A stretch of DNA of 64,000 nt from Pseudodesulfovibrio hydrargyri (GCF_001874525.1 NZ_LKAQ01000004.1:2739250-2803249); one strand, 5' to 3'; shown: positions 18,867 through 27,707, counted from the stretch's first letter. Notes: a model not told the origin generated them from the sequence alone. Translations and numbers: made by a program.

Positions 18867-19436
18867 ATGCGTGAAATCATCAATATGATAGTGGTCCTGT
18901 CGCTCATCTGTGCCGCCTCCGGCACCCTGTTGGTCAACCTGAAGCGGGCCACCAAGGACAAGATCGAACAACAGGTGCTCGTCAACGTCCAGGGACCGGC
19001 GCTGATGACCGTGCTCGCCGGATGCGACAACGATCCCATCGCCGAGCGCCAGACCGTGGACGGCGTGACCGTGTTCCCGGCCCGGCGTTCCGGCAAGCTC
19101 GTGGGCGTGGCCTTCGAGACCGCCGCTCCCGGTTATTCCGGCGATGTCGGCGTCATGGTCGGATTCGACCTGGACGCGGACCGGCTCATCGGCATCGGCA
19201 TCACCACCCAGACCGAGACCCCGGGCGTGGGCACCCGCATCATGAAGCCCGCGTTCCTCAAGCAGTTCAAGGGCCACAAGGTCGATTCCCTGGCCCTGAG
19301 TTCCAAGGGCGGCGACATCGACGCCGTGGCCGGGGCGACCTATTCGTCCACCGGCGCGGTGGACGCGGTGCGCAAGGCCTTAACCGTCTACAAGGACATC
19401 AAGCCGCAAATCGCCGCCCTCTGGCCGGCGTCCTAG
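18867..19436 (+). CDS. rnfG: RnfG flavoprotein subunit
   Basis: A 189-residue subunit with one N-terminal TM helix (about residues 5-23) and a periplasmic FMN-binding domain. GYSGDVGVMVGFD and TETPGVGTRI are family landmarks, and the flavinylation motif DAVAGATYSS places the FMN-carrying Thr at residue 158. It begins 2 bp after the rnfD stop. An ApbE flavin transferase would be needed to attach FMN; none is encoded in the window. Confidence 0.94.
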   Translation: MREIINMIVVLSLICAASGTLLVNLKRATKDKIEQQVLVNVQGPALMTVLAGCDNDPIAERQTVDGVTVFPARRSGKLVGVAFETAAPGYSGDVGVMVGFDLDADRLIGIGITTQTETPGVGTRIMKPAFLKQFKGHKVDSLALSSKGGDIDAVAGATYSSTGAVDAVRKALTVYKDIKPQIAALWPAS

Positions 19437-19446
19437 GGAGCAATAC

Positions 19447-20136
19447 ATGAGTTCCATCAAGAAGGAATTCCTCAAGGGATTGTGGGACGAGCTGCCGCCG
19501 TTCCGCGTGGTGCTGGGCCTGTGTCCCACGCTGGCCGTGACCTCCACGGCCGAGAACGGGTTGGGAATGGGCGTGGCCGTGCTCTTCGTCCTGACCCTGT
19601 CCAACGCGATCATCTCGGCCCTGCGCAAGATCATCCCCGGCAAGGTGCGCATCGCCTGCTTCATCGTCATCGCGGCCTCCCTGGTCGTGGCCGTGGAGCT
19701 GCTCATGCAGGCCTACACCTATTCCCTGTACCAGAAGCTCGGCATCTTCGTGCCGCTGATCGTGGTCAACTGCATCATCCTGGGCCGGGCCGAGGCGTTC
19801 GCCTCCAGGAATCCGGTCCTGCCGTCCATCGCCGACGGCCTGGGCATGGGGCTCGGCTTCACCCTGTCCCTGACCTTTCTGGGCGCGTTGCGCGAGGGAC
19901 TGGGCAGCGGCACCGTCTTCGGTGTCCCGGTGGCCTGGGAGACCTTCCGGCCCGCCCACTTCATGGTCATGGCCCCGGGCGCGTTCGTCTGCCTGGGCGT
20001 CATCCTGGCGGGCATGAACGCCTTCAATCGGTATCTGAGCCGGAAGAAGGGCGAACCGCTCACTGAACCGCAGAACGCGGCCTGCGCCTCCTGCGCCGGC
20101 TGCAACCTGTGCATCACGGGCAAGAAGGAAGGGTAG
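19447..20136 (+). CDS. rnfE: RnfE integral membrane subunit with C-terminal four-cysteine tail
   Basis: A 229-residue membrane subunit with about six TM helices. LGLCPTLAVTST (Cys26) and VVNCIILGRAEAFA (Cys109) carry the cysteines that, with RnfA, hold a [2Fe-2S] cluster within the membrane. After the last helix a tail of about 30 residues ends in CASCAGCNLC (Cys213, 216, 219 and 222), a regular CxxCxxCxxC array not expected in the RnfE proteins I know. It could bind an additional Fe-S cluster on the cytoplasmic side. Confidence 0.93.
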   Translation: MSSIKKEFLKGLWDELPPFRVVLGLCPTLAVTSTAENGLGMGVAVLFVLTLSNAIISALRKIIPGKVRIACFIVIAASLVVAVELLMQAYTYSLYQKLGIFVPLIVVNCIILGRAEAFASRNPVLPSIADGLGMGLGFTLSLTFLGALREGLGSGTVFGVPVAWETFRPAHFMVMAPGAFVCLGVILAGMNAFNRYLSRKKGEPLTEPQNAACASCAGCNLCITGKKEG

Positions 20137-20138
20137 CC

Positions 20139-20714
20139 ATGGATTACTTCATGCTGTTCGTCTCGGCGATCTTCATCAACAACATCGTCCTGGTCCAGTA
20201 TCTGGGCACCTGTCCGTTCATGGGCACGTCCAAGTCCACGGACGTGGCCATCGGCATGGGCGCGGCGGTCATCTTCGTCATGCTCATGGCCACGGCCTTC
20301 ACCTGGCCCCTGCAGCATTACGTGCTGACCCCGTATGGGATCGGCTATCTGCAGACCATCGTGTTCATCCTGGTCATCGCCTCCCTGGTCCAGTTCGTGG
20401 AGCTGTTCCTGAAGAAGGTCATTCCGCCCCTGCACGCCTCGCTCGGGCTGTTCCTGCCCCTGATCACCACCAACTGCGCGGTCATGGGCGTGGCCATCAT
20501 GGTGCAACGCAGCAACTATTCGTTCGTCAAGGCGATGGCCTTTTCCCTTGCCTCGGGCATCGGATTCCTCATCGCCCTGGTGATCATCTCCTCCATTCGC
20601 GAGCGGCTGGACGTCTCCCCGGTGCCGACGGTCTTCCGGGGCATTCCGGTGGCCCTCATCACGGCGGGCGTAATGTCGTTGGTCTTCCTGGCTTTCCAGG
20701 GCATGGCCGCTTAA
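20139..20714 (+). CDS. rnfA: RnfA integral membrane subunit
   Basis: A 191-residue six-TM subunit homologous to RnfE but inverted in the membrane. The signature FINNIVLVQYLGTCPFMG (Cys25) and TTNCAVMG (Cys113) supply the other ligands of the shared membrane [2Fe-2S] centre. ATG 20139 starts 2 bp after the rnfE stop and is preceded by AAGGAAGGG. An in-frame start ten codons earlier lies inside rnfE and is less likely. Confidence 0.95.
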   Translation: MDYFMLFVSAIFINNIVLVQYLGTCPFMGTSKSTDVAIGMGAAVIFVMLMATAFTWPLQHYVLTPYGIGYLQTIVFILVIASLVQFVELFLKKVIPPLHASLGLFLPLITTNCAVMGVAIMVQRSNYSFVKAMAFSLASGIGFLIALVIISSIRERLDVSPVPTVFRGIPVALITAGVMSLVFLAFQGMAA

Positions 20715-20739
20715 CCGAAACAAGTTCAAGGACGCATAT

Positions 20740-22854
20740 ATGGTAACCTCATCCATACTGGTTCTGTTTCTCCTGGGGTTGACGGCGGCGTCCGTCCTGG
20801 CGGTTGCCGCCCGTATACTCCACGTCAAGGAAGACCCCCGCGTGGTCAGTGTCGAGGCATGCCTGCCCGGCGCCAACTGCGGCGGCTGCGGATATCCCGG
20901 GTGCTCGGCCGCGGCCACGGCCGTGGTCAACGGCGACGCGCCCCCCGAGCTCTGTGTGGCGGCCAACATGGAAACCGCCACGCGCATAGCCGCGATCATG
21001 GGATCCGAAGTGCAGTTCAAGGAGCCCAAGGTGGCCACGAACATCTGCAGCGGCGGCTCCCGGGCCAACCTCCTGTTCGACTACAAGGGCGTGGAGGACT
21101 GCCGCGCCGAAGCCTTGCTCTATGGCGGCGAGAAGTCCTGCGGCATCGGCTGCATCGGGCTCGGCACCTGCGTCAAGGTCTGCGGCTTCAACGCCATCCG
21201 CCTGAGCGACGCCGGGCTGCCCGTGGTGGACTGGAACGCCTGCCGGTCCTGCGGCAAGTGCGCCGAAGCGTGCCCCACCGGGGCCATCCGCATCTCCAGC
21301 GTGGCCAGCGTGCTCCTGCACCTCAACCAGACCGATGACTGCCTGGCCCCGTGCATGCAGAAGTGCCCGGCCCAGATCAACGTCCGGCGCTACATCCAGC
21401 AGCTCAAGCAGGGCGACATGCGCGGCGCCATGCTGACCATCAAGGAGCACAATCCGCTGCCGCTGGCCGTGGGCAGGGTCTGCCCCGCGCCGTGCGAAAA
21501 CATCTGCCGCCGCAAGATCGTGGACGAGGGCGTGGCCATCCACACCCTGCACCGCTACGTGGCCGATTGGGAGATGCAGAGCGGAACGCGCGTGAACCTG
21601 CACTGCAACCCGCCCAGCGGGCACAAGGTGGCGATCATAGGCGGCGGCCCGGCCGGGCTGTCCTGCGCCTACTTCCTGCGCCGCGTGGGCCATGAGCCGG
21701 TCATCTTCGAGAAGCGCGAGCACATCGGCGGCATGATGCGCGGCATCATCCCCGAGTACCGCCTGCCCGCCAAGGTGGTGGACTGGGAGGTCCAGACCAT
21801 CCTCAATCTCGGCGTGGAGACCCGCACCGGCGTGGCCTTCGGCCGGGACGTGACCCTGGCCGATCTCGAGAAGGAAGGGTTCGAGGCTGTGTTCATCGCC
21901 ACGGGCGCGTGGAAGGTGCCGCCGCTCGGCATAGACAACGACGACGCCGAGGGCGTGCTGGACTCCATCTCGTTCCTGCACGGCGTGGGCCATGTGTACA
22001 CCGACCTGCGCGGCAAGACCGTGGCCGTGGTGGGCGGCAGCAACACCGCCATGGACGTGGTCCGTTCCGCCGCCCGCCTGGGAGCCGAGGTCGTCGCCCT
22101 GGTGCCGTGCATCCAGCGCAAGATGTCCGCCAACAAGGAGGAGATCCTCCGCGCCGTCGAGATCGGCGGGGATCTGCGGTACATGACCGCGCCCCTGGCC
22201 ATCGAGGTGGAGAACGGCGCGGTCAGCGGCGTGACCTATTGCGACCTGGCCTACGACAACCCCGAGAAGCCCGTGGGCGAACCCAAGCCCGTGTCCGGGA
22301 CCAAGGCGTTCGTCCGGGCCGACATGGTCATCGCGGCCACGGACCGCCTGGTGGACGACGGTCCGCTGTGCGACGCCGAGGGCAAGCCGATGTTCAAGAA
22401 AGACAAGAAGACCGGTGGGATCACCGCAAACCCGACCACGTTGCAAACCGACATCCCCAACGTGTTCGTGGGCGGAGAGGTGCATACCGGCCGCAGCATC
22501 CTGATCCAGGCGGTGGCCGACGGCCGCCGGGCCGCCCGCGCCATTCACTTCCACGTGACCGAAGGGGCCGTTCCGGAACCTGACAACCAGCAGGTCCAGG
22601 TCATCCCGGAGTCGATCCTCAAGGACATGCGTGTGAACTACTCCATCCCCAGGGTGCAGGAGCCCCTGATCAGCATGGACGAGCGCAGGCACACCTTCAA
22701 GGAGGAAGTGGCCGGTTCCATCGCCTACGAAAAGGCACGCAAAGAGGCGAGCCGCTGCCTGCGTTGCGGATTGACCTGTTACGACGCCGACGCCGGGGCC
22801 GAATACACCCTGGACGAGGACGTCACGGTCATCAACGCGCCGGGCGGGGAGTAG
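20740..22854 (+). CDS. rnfB: RnfB fused to a GltD/NfnB-like FAD/NAD(P) oxidoreductase domain
   Basis: A 704-residue fusion. Residues 1-26 form the RnfB TM anchor. Residues about 40-75 carry the Fe-S domain (CLPGANCGGCGYPGC plus Cys72), and residues 134-178 hold two ferredoxin-type [4Fe-4S] sets (CGIGCIGLGTCVKVC and CRSCGKCAEACP). From about residue 196 the sequence switches to a glutamate-synthase-small-subunit/NfnB-like module: CLAPCMQKCPAQI and GRVCPAPCENICRR for its Fe-S clusters, IIGGGPAGLSCAYFL for FAD, VVGGSNTAMD for NAD(P), and VFVGGEVHTG. A final CLRCGLTC pair follows. Ordinary RnfB ends shortly after its ferredoxin domains. The fusion offers a pyridine-nucleotide site in a complex whose RnfC seems to have lost one. 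Confidence 0.92.
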   Translation: MVTSSILVLFLLGLTAASVLAVAARILHVKEDPRVVSVEACLPGANCGGCGYPGCSAAATAVVNGDAPPELCVAANMETATRIAAIMGSEVQFKEPKVATNICSGGSRANLLFDYKGVEDCRAEALLYGGEKSCGIGCIGLGTCVKVCGFNAIRLSDAGLPVVDWNACRSCGKCAEACPTGAIRISSVASVLLHLNQTDDCLAPCMQKCPAQINVRRYIQQLKQGDMRGAMLTIKEHNPLPLAVGRVCPAPCENICRRKIVDEGVAIHTLHRYVADWEMQSGTRVNLHCNPPSGHKVAIIGGGPAGLSCAYFLRRVGHEPVIFEKREHIGGMMRGIIPEYRLPAKVVDWEVQTILNLGVETRTGVAFGRDVTLADLEKEGFEAVFIATGAWKVPPLGIDNDDAEGVLDSISFLHGVGHVYTDLRGKTVAVVGGSNTAMDVVRSAARLGAEVVALVPCIQRKMSANKEEILRAVEIGGDLRYMTAPLAIEVENGAVSGVTYCDLAYDNPEKPVGEPKPVSGTKAFVRADMVIAATDRLVDDGPLCDAEGKPMFKKDKKTGGITANPTTLQTDIPNVFVGGEVHTGRSILIQAVADGRRAARAIHFHVTEGAVPEPDNQQVQVIPESILKDMRVNYSIPRVQEPLISMDERRHTFKEEVAGSIAYEKARKEASRCLRCGLTCYDADAGAEYTLDEDVTVINAPGGE

Positions 22855-22950
22855 GCCGTCAACCTCGAACGATCCCCCGATCGAGCTCGGATGCGCCGCA
22901 CTTCGGGGATAGCGCCCCCTGTCGCCCGGAGGACAGGCGCATAAAGAAGC

Positions 22951-22980
22951 AGCCCCGGACACCATATGGTGTCCGGGGCT
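22951..22980. terminator. Perfect 30-bp palindrome between convergent rnf and MFS genes
   Basis: The 15-nt arms (left arm AGCCCCGGACACCAT) are perfectly complementary with no loop base. It sits between rnfB and the convergent MFS gene. No T run follows on the plus strand, while the minus strand continues GCTTCTTTAT, so it serves the MFS transcript better. Termination is inferred from place and shape. Confidence 0.55.
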
Positions 22981-23007
22981 GCAATCGTTTGGGGCGATGG
23001 GAGCGGG

Positions 23008-24228
23008 TCAGTCCGCCTTGCTCCGGGGGGCGAGCCGCACGGCCAGGGCGCCGAGGGCGGACAGGGTGGCCAGGGCGGTTACGGCCCCCCAGCCCCAGCG
23101 GGCCTGCAGGGCGCTGCCCAGGGCCGAGCCCGCGGACATGCCGCTGAACATGCCCACGAAGAGCACCGCGTTGAGGCGGCTGCGCGCCTCGGGGTCCAGG
23201 GCGTAGATGATGGTCTGGTGGGCGATGAGCGAGGCCTGGACGCCGAGGTCGAAGCCCACGGCCGCGACGCCGAGGAGGATGAGCTGCGCCACGGGCGGGA
23301 GGGCGGGCATGAGGAACATGGCCGCGAAGGACGCGGCCACCAGGGCGGCCCCCAGTCGGGTCACGGACTCGGGTCCCTTCCTGTCGGCCATGCGTCCGGC
23401 CACCGGGGCGGCCAGGGCTCCGGCCGCTCCCGCCAGCCCGAAGGCCCCGGCCGCCTCGCTGCCGAGGTGGAAGGGAGCGTTGAAGAGCATCAGCGCCAGG
23501 GTGGACCAGAACGCGCTGAACCCCAGGGAGAGCAGCCCCTGGGCCACGGCCGCGCGGCGCAGCCCGGGATGGGCCCGCCACAGCACGGCCAGGGAGCGCA
23601 GCAGAGCGCCGTAGGAATGCCGGATGGTCGGGGCGACCCGGGGCAGCTTGCGCCACGCGCCGATGCCGACGAGCACGATGCTGGCGGACGACGCGTAGAA
23701 GACCGAGCGCCAGCCGAAATGCGCGGCCAGGTAGCCGCTGGCCACGCGCGACAGGACAATGCCCAGCAGCAGGCCGGTCATGATCGTGCCCACGATCCTG
23801 CCGCGCTGTGCGTCCGGGGCCAGGTGCGCGGCCATGGGCACGATGTCCTGGGCCAGGGTGGCCGTGACGCCGATGCCCAGGCTGGCGGCCAGCAGCGGGA
23901 CGATGGACGGCGACATGGCGGACAGGAGCAGTGCGCCGGCGAGCAGGGCGGCCTTGAGCATGATGAGATTGCGCCGGTCGAAGCGGTCGCCCAGGGGGGC
24001 CAGGAACAGGATGCCGAGGGCATAGCCCAGCTGCGTCAGGGTCGGCACCCAGCCGACCTCGCCGCCGGACGCGCCGATGTCGGCCCCGAGCACGCCCATC
24101 AGCGGCTGGCAGTAGTAGAGCGCGGCCACGGCCGCGCCCGCCCCGGCCGCCAGGAAGAGGACCAGTGACGCGGGGGGCGTATGGTCCCTGACGGGAGCGG
24201 TCGGTGGGATGGTATGGGAAGCGGTCAT
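23008..24228 (-). CDS. MFS transporter
   Basis: A 406-residue major facilitator with about 12 TM helices. APLGDRFDRRNLI matches the conserved loop between TM2 and TM3 (GxLxDRxxRR), and the C-terminal half repeats it as GRMADRKGPES. It resembles small-molecule or drug efflux permeases; the substrate is unknown. ATG 24228 is chosen because AGGAG lies 7-8 nt upstream; an in-frame start 23 codons earlier would run over this ribosome site. Divergent from a LysR regulator, which commonly controls such a neighbour. Confidence 0.9.
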   Translation of the reverse strand: MTASHTIPPTAPVRDHTPPASLVLFLAAGAGAAVAALYYCQPLMGVLGADIGASGGEVGWVPTLTQLGYALGILFLAPLGDRFDRRNLIMLKAALLAGALLLSAMSPSIVPLLAASLGIGVTATLAQDIVPMAAHLAPDAQRGRIVGTIMTGLLLGIVLSRVASGYLAAHFGWRSVFYASSASIVLVGIGAWRKLPRVAPTIRHSYGALLRSLAVLWRAHPGLRRAAVAQGLLSLGFSAFWSTLALMLFNAPFHLGSEAAGAFGLAGAAGALAAPVAGRMADRKGPESVTRLGAALVAASFAAMFLMPALPPVAQLILLGVAAVGFDLGVQASLIAHQTIIYALDPEARSRLNAVLFVGMFSGMSAGSALGSALQARWGWGAVTALATLSALGALAVRLAPRSKAD

Positions 24229-24347
24229 TGTTATTCTCCTTTGCATGCGGCGGCGTGATTGCCAACCGCCGATTCGTTCCGATGCAGAGGTAGTCATGGA
24301 CGAGTTGTTTGTGAAATATATTGTTGTTGTAGATTTAATAATTTTAA

Positions 24348-24359
24348 CCTATTAATAGG
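24348..24359. promoter_or_regulatory. Palindrome just before the LysR start codon
   Basis: CCTATTAATAGG is a perfect 12-nt palindrome ending one base before the LysR-type gene's ATG, in the 132-bp divergent spacer. It could be an autoregulatory operator. Its AT-rich surroundings (ATTTAATAATTTTAA) probably hold the promoters. Confidence 0.35.
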
Positions 24360-24360
24360 C

Positions 24361-25254
24361 ATGGAACTCAGACATCTCCGCTACTTCGTGGGCGTGGCCC
24401 GCGAGCTCAATTTTTCCAAGGCGGCGGAAAAGCTGCTGGTCTCCCAGCCCGCCTTGAGCACCCAGATAGTGGACCTGGAAGAGGATCTCGGCGTGCAGTT
24501 GTTCATCCGCAGCACGCGCCAAGTCCGGCTGACGGCCGCCGGGGAGGTCTTCCTGGAAGAGGCCGAGGACATCCTGCGCCGGGCGGAGGCGGCCCGGCAG
24601 CGGGCCACGCGCACAGCCCGGGGCGAGGAGGGGGAGCTGACCGTCAGTTTCTTCGCCGCGCCGACCATGTTTTTCCTGCCGGAACTGGTCCGCCGTTTCC
24701 GGGCCGCATACCCGGCCGTGAGCCTGCGGCTGCGGGAGCTGACCCCGGACAGACAGCTCGATGCCTTTGAGCGGAACGAGATCGACGTGGGGTTCACCCG
24801 GCCTCTGCCGCCCGGCCATCCGTATCTTGAGTGCGAGGAGTTGTTCAAGGAGCGGTTTCTGGCGGTCATGGCCGAGACGCACCCCCTGGCCGGACGCGGG
24901 CGGATAGGCCTGAAGGAGCTGGCGGGCGAGCCCTTCGTGCTCATGGCCCGCCCCGTGGCCGTCACTCTGTACGACCAGATCATCGCCCTGTGCCGCGAGG
25001 CCGGGTTCTCGCCGCTGGTCGAGCACACGCCGGACCTGATGGCCACGCTGCTCATGATGGTCGCGGCCGAGCAGGGCGTGAGCGTGGTCCCGGAGGGCGT
25101 CCGCAACCTGCGCGAAAAGCAGGTGGCCTACGTCCCGCTCGATCCGTCGCCCGAGCCCATCCCGCTGCTGCTTTCCTGGGACCCCGGCCGGGATAATCCG
25201 GCCCGCGACGCCTTCCTCCGCCTGGGCCGCGAGGGCGGATTCGGCATCCGGTAG
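24361..25254 (+). CDS. LysR-family transcriptional regulator
   Basis: A 297-residue regulator. The N-terminal winged helix-turn-helix (MELRHLRYFVGVARELNFSK, AAEKLLVSQPALSTQI, RSTRQVRLTAAGEVFLEEA) is followed by a periplasmic-binding-protein-like effector domain from about residue 90. ATG 24361 gives the exact family N-terminus; the longer frame upstream is not needed. It is divergent from the MFS transporter at 23008, which is the likely target. The inducer is unknown. Confidence 0.93.
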   Translation: MELRHLRYFVGVARELNFSKAAEKLLVSQPALSTQIVDLEEDLGVQLFIRSTRQVRLTAAGEVFLEEAEDILRRAEAARQRATRTARGEEGELTVSFFAAPTMFFLPELVRRFRAAYPAVSLRLRELTPDRQLDAFERNEIDVGFTRPLPPGHPYLECEELFKERFLAVMAETHPLAGRGRIGLKELAGEPFVLMARPVAVTLYDQIIALCREAGFSPLVEHTPDLMATLLMMVAAEQGVSVVPEGVRNLREKQVAYVPLDPSPEPIPLLLSWDPGRDNPARDAFLRLGREGGFGIR

Positions 25255-25314
25255 CTCACGGGGGAATTCCGGGTTCAAATCCAGATTTCCCTTCCTTGTT
25301 CAAATATGACCAGC

Positions 25315-25353
25315 GAAAAAAGGCCTTGCGGCGAAACCGCAAGGCCTTTTTTT
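25315..25353. terminator. Bidirectional terminator between LysR and arginine decarboxylase genes
   Basis: A perfect 12-bp stem (AAGGCCTTGCGG, loop CGAAA) is flanked by A5-6 on the left and T7 on the right, so it can terminate the convergent transcripts from both sides. Confidence 0.92.
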
Positions 25354-25373
25354 AGTGTCGTTCGAGGCGAAAG

Positions 25374-27287
25374 CTACCGTTCCAGGTAGGTGTAGCCCCG
25401 CAGGCCGTTCTTGTAGGCCTGGAGGATTTCGCGGCGCTGGGCCGGGGTGATCAGCCCCTTGCGCACGCTCTGTTCGGCGGTTTCGCGGAAGCGGGTGAGC
25501 AACGCCTTGGTGTCGTACTCCACATAGGAGAGCACGTCCTCCACGGTGTCGCCTTCCAACTCGCCCACGAACTCGTACTTGCCGTCCTCCAGGATGCGGA
25601 TGGTGACCACGTTGGTGTCGCCGAACAGGTTGTGCAGGTCGCCCAGCGTCTCCTGGTACGCGCCCACCAGGAAGGCCCCGAGGCAGTATTCCTCCGAACT
25701 CCTGAGGGCGTGCAGGCGCATGGTCCGGTTCACGCCGGGCCCTTCGATGAAGCGGTCGATCTTGCCGTCGCAGTCGCAGGTGATGTCGGCCAGGGACCCC
25801 TCGCGGGTGGGCTCCTCGTCCAGCCGGTGCACGGGCATGACCGGGAAGAGCTGGTCGATGGCCCAGGCGTCGGGCAGAGATTGGAACACGCTGAAATTGC
25901 AGTAGTAGATGTCCGACAGGGTGCGGGCGATACCCTCCAGCTCCAGGGGCAGGGCGGGCAGGTCCCGGGCCAGGATCGCGATGTTCCGCACGGTCTGCCA
26001 GAAGACGTTCTCGCCCAGGGCGCGCTCGCGGAAGGAGATGGTCCCCTGGTTGAAGGCCTGGCGGACCTCGTCCCGGTAGTAGAGGGCGTCGTTGAAGCTC
26101 TCCTGGACGTTGTCCGGGGTCAGGGCGAGCATGGTCTGGTGCATGTGCCGGATGTGGACGTTGGTGTCCTCGGGCAGGCTGTCCGGGAGCGGCTCGGGCT
26201 CGAACCGGGCGGCGTCGAGCACGTTGAAGAGCAGCATGGAGTAGTAGGCCACCAGGGCCCGGCCGGATTCGGTGATGATGGTCGGGTGGGGGACGCCCTG
26301 CTCGTCGAGCACGGTCATGACACCCTCGATGACGTCCGCGCAGTACTCGTAGACCGAATAGTTGCGGCTGCTGGACAAGCTGGTCCGGGTGCCGTCGTAG
26401 TCCACGGCCAGGCCGCCGCCGAGATCAAGGTAGCGCATGCCCGCGCCCTCGGCCGCGAGCCCCGCGTAGATGCGGCTGGCCTCGGCCACGCCCGAGCGGA
26501 TCTCGCGGATGTTCGGGATCTGCGAGCCCAGGTGGTAGTGGAGCAGCTGCAGGCAGCCGAGCATCCCGGCCTCCTTGAGACGGTCGATGACCTCGATGAT
26601 CTGGGCCGCGTTGAGCCCGAAGATGGAGCGGTCCCCGCCGGACTCGGCCCACTGGCCCGTGGCCTGGGAGGCGAGCTTGGCGCGCACGCCGAGGATGGGC
26701 TCCACGCCCAGCGCCCTGGAGCGTTCGATGATCAGCGGCAGCTCGCCCGGCATTTCGATGACCAGGACGCATTTGAAGCCGAGCTGCACGGCGTGCAGGG
26801 CCAGGTCCACGAACTCCTCGTCCTTGTACCCGTTGCAGACCAGCACGGCCCCGGGGTCGCTGTGCATGCCCATGGCCGCGATGAGCTCGGCCTTGCTGCC
26901 GGCCTCGAGCCCGTGGTGGTACTTGCGGCCGTGGCGGGTCACGGCCTCGACCACCTGTTGCTGCTGGTTGACCTTGATGGGGTACGCGCCGAGGTAGGCG
27001 CCCCCGTAGTCCAGGCTCTTCATGGCCTGGATGAAGCTGTCGTTGAGCAGGGATATCTGCGTGTCGAGCAGGTTCTCGATGCGCAGGAGCACCGGCAGGT
27101 CCAGGCCGCGCGCCTGGATTCCGGCGATGATGTCGGGGATGGACACCGCCCCGGCGAAGTCGTCGGGGGTGGCGGTCACCTGGAGGTCTCCGTTCTCGGA
27201 GACGCCGAAGAAGCCCGCGCCCCATTCCCGGACGCGGTAGAGTTCCGCGGACCGCTCAGCGGTCCAGCCTTCGTGTGCATGGGTCAC
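25374..27287 (-). CDS. speA: Biosynthetic arginine decarboxylase
   Basis: A PLP enzyme of fold III that converts arginine to agmatine, the first step of one polyamine route. The 637 residues match the length of SpeA. The PLP lysine lies in GAYPIKVNQQQQVVEAV, and other landmarks are GLEAGSKAELIA, CNGYKDEEF, LHYHLGSQIPNIREI, YLDLGGGLAVDYDGT and the substrate-region CDCDGKIDRF. GTG 27287 has GGAGG eight bases upstream. No agmatinase or agmatine deiminase neighbour is visible in the window. Confidence 0.96.
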   Translation of the reverse strand: MTHAHEGWTAERSAELYRVREWGAGFFGVSENGDLQVTATPDDFAGAVSIPDIIAGIQARGLDLPVLLRIENLLDTQISLLNDSFIQAMKSLDYGGAYLGAYPIKVNQQQQVVEAVTRHGRKYHHGLEAGSKAELIAAMGMHSDPGAVLVCNGYKDEEFVDLALHAVQLGFKCVLVIEMPGELPLIIERSRALGVEPILGVRAKLASQATGQWAESGGDRSIFGLNAAQIIEVIDRLKEAGMLGCLQLLHYHLGSQIPNIREIRSGVAEASRIYAGLAAEGAGMRYLDLGGGLAVDYDGTRTSLSSSRNYSVYEYCADVIEGVMTVLDEQGVPHPTIITESGRALVAYYSMLLFNVLDAARFEPEPLPDSLPEDTNVHIRHMHQTMLALTPDNVQESFNDALYYRDEVRQAFNQGTISFRERALGENVFWQTVRNIAILARDLPALPLELEGIARTLSDIYYCNFSVFQSLPDAWAIDQLFPVMPVHRLDEEPTREGSLADITCDCDGKIDRFIEGPGVNRTMRLHALRSSEEYCLGAFLVGAYQETLGDLHNLFGDTNVVTIRILEDGKYEFVGELEGDTVEDVLSYVEYDTKALLTRFRETAEQSVRKGLITPAQRREILQAYKNGLRGYTYLER

Positions 27288-27538
27288 TCATATATCCTCC
27301 CTCAAAATATGGGCCGGGAAATCCGGCATGTTCCGGCGGCATGTAGGGGCGGGGTCCGCGAATGTCAACACGAATATGGCCCCGGCGCCGGATTGTGACG
27401 AAAAAAGCGGCCGGCCCCCGGGCGGATGGGAGCGGGGTGCCCGTCCGGACGCCTCTCAGCCCCCAGGGACGCGCCTGTGTTGTCCGGGCAACATATCAAT
27501 CCCATCTTTTTTTCGCAGTATCGCCGCCCGGCAGGACA

Positions 27539-27575
27539 AAAGAAAAGGCACTTGCGAAAAATATTCGCAAGTGCC
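27539..27575 (-). terminator. Terminator downstream of tRNA-Pro
   Basis: A perfect 12-bp stem (GGCACTTGCGAA, 5-base loop) is followed on the minus strand by TTTTCTTTT. It lies 10 bases after the tRNA 3' end. Confidence 0.9.
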
Positions 27576-27584
27576 TGTCTTTTC

Positions 27585-27661
27585 TGGTCGGGATGAGAGG
27601 ATTTGAACCTCCGATCTCTGCGTCCCGAACGCAGCGCTCTACCAGACTGAGCCACATCCCG
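27585..27661 (-). tRNA. tRNA-Pro (anticodon CGG)
   Basis: A 77-nt cloverleaf with the CCA end encoded. The acceptor stem is CGGGATG/CATCCCG, the D stem GCTC/GAGC, the anticodon stem CTGCG/CGCAG with loop TTCGGGA, giving anticodon CGG that reads CCG, and the T loop TTCAAAT. It is a single tRNA gene between arginine decarboxylase and the chemotaxis operon, with its own terminator. Confidence 0.97.
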
Positions 27662-27678
27662 ATGCACGTGAGAAGGGG

Positions 27679-27707
27679 TGTTTAGCGCACGGTTGGTTAA
27701 AAGGCAA
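27679..27707 (-). promoter_or_regulatory. Possible promoter of tRNA-Pro
   Basis: On the minus strand TTGCCT and TAAACA are separated by 17 bases, and the -10 box ends about 18 bases before the mature tRNA 5' end. The match to consensus is modest (4/6 and 3/6), so this rests mostly on spacing and position. Confidence 0.35.

Noticed and set aside
27585..27661. tRNA-Pro as an integration site
   Set aside because: No direct repeat of the tRNA 3' end was seen nearby, and both flanks are ordinary chromosomal genes.
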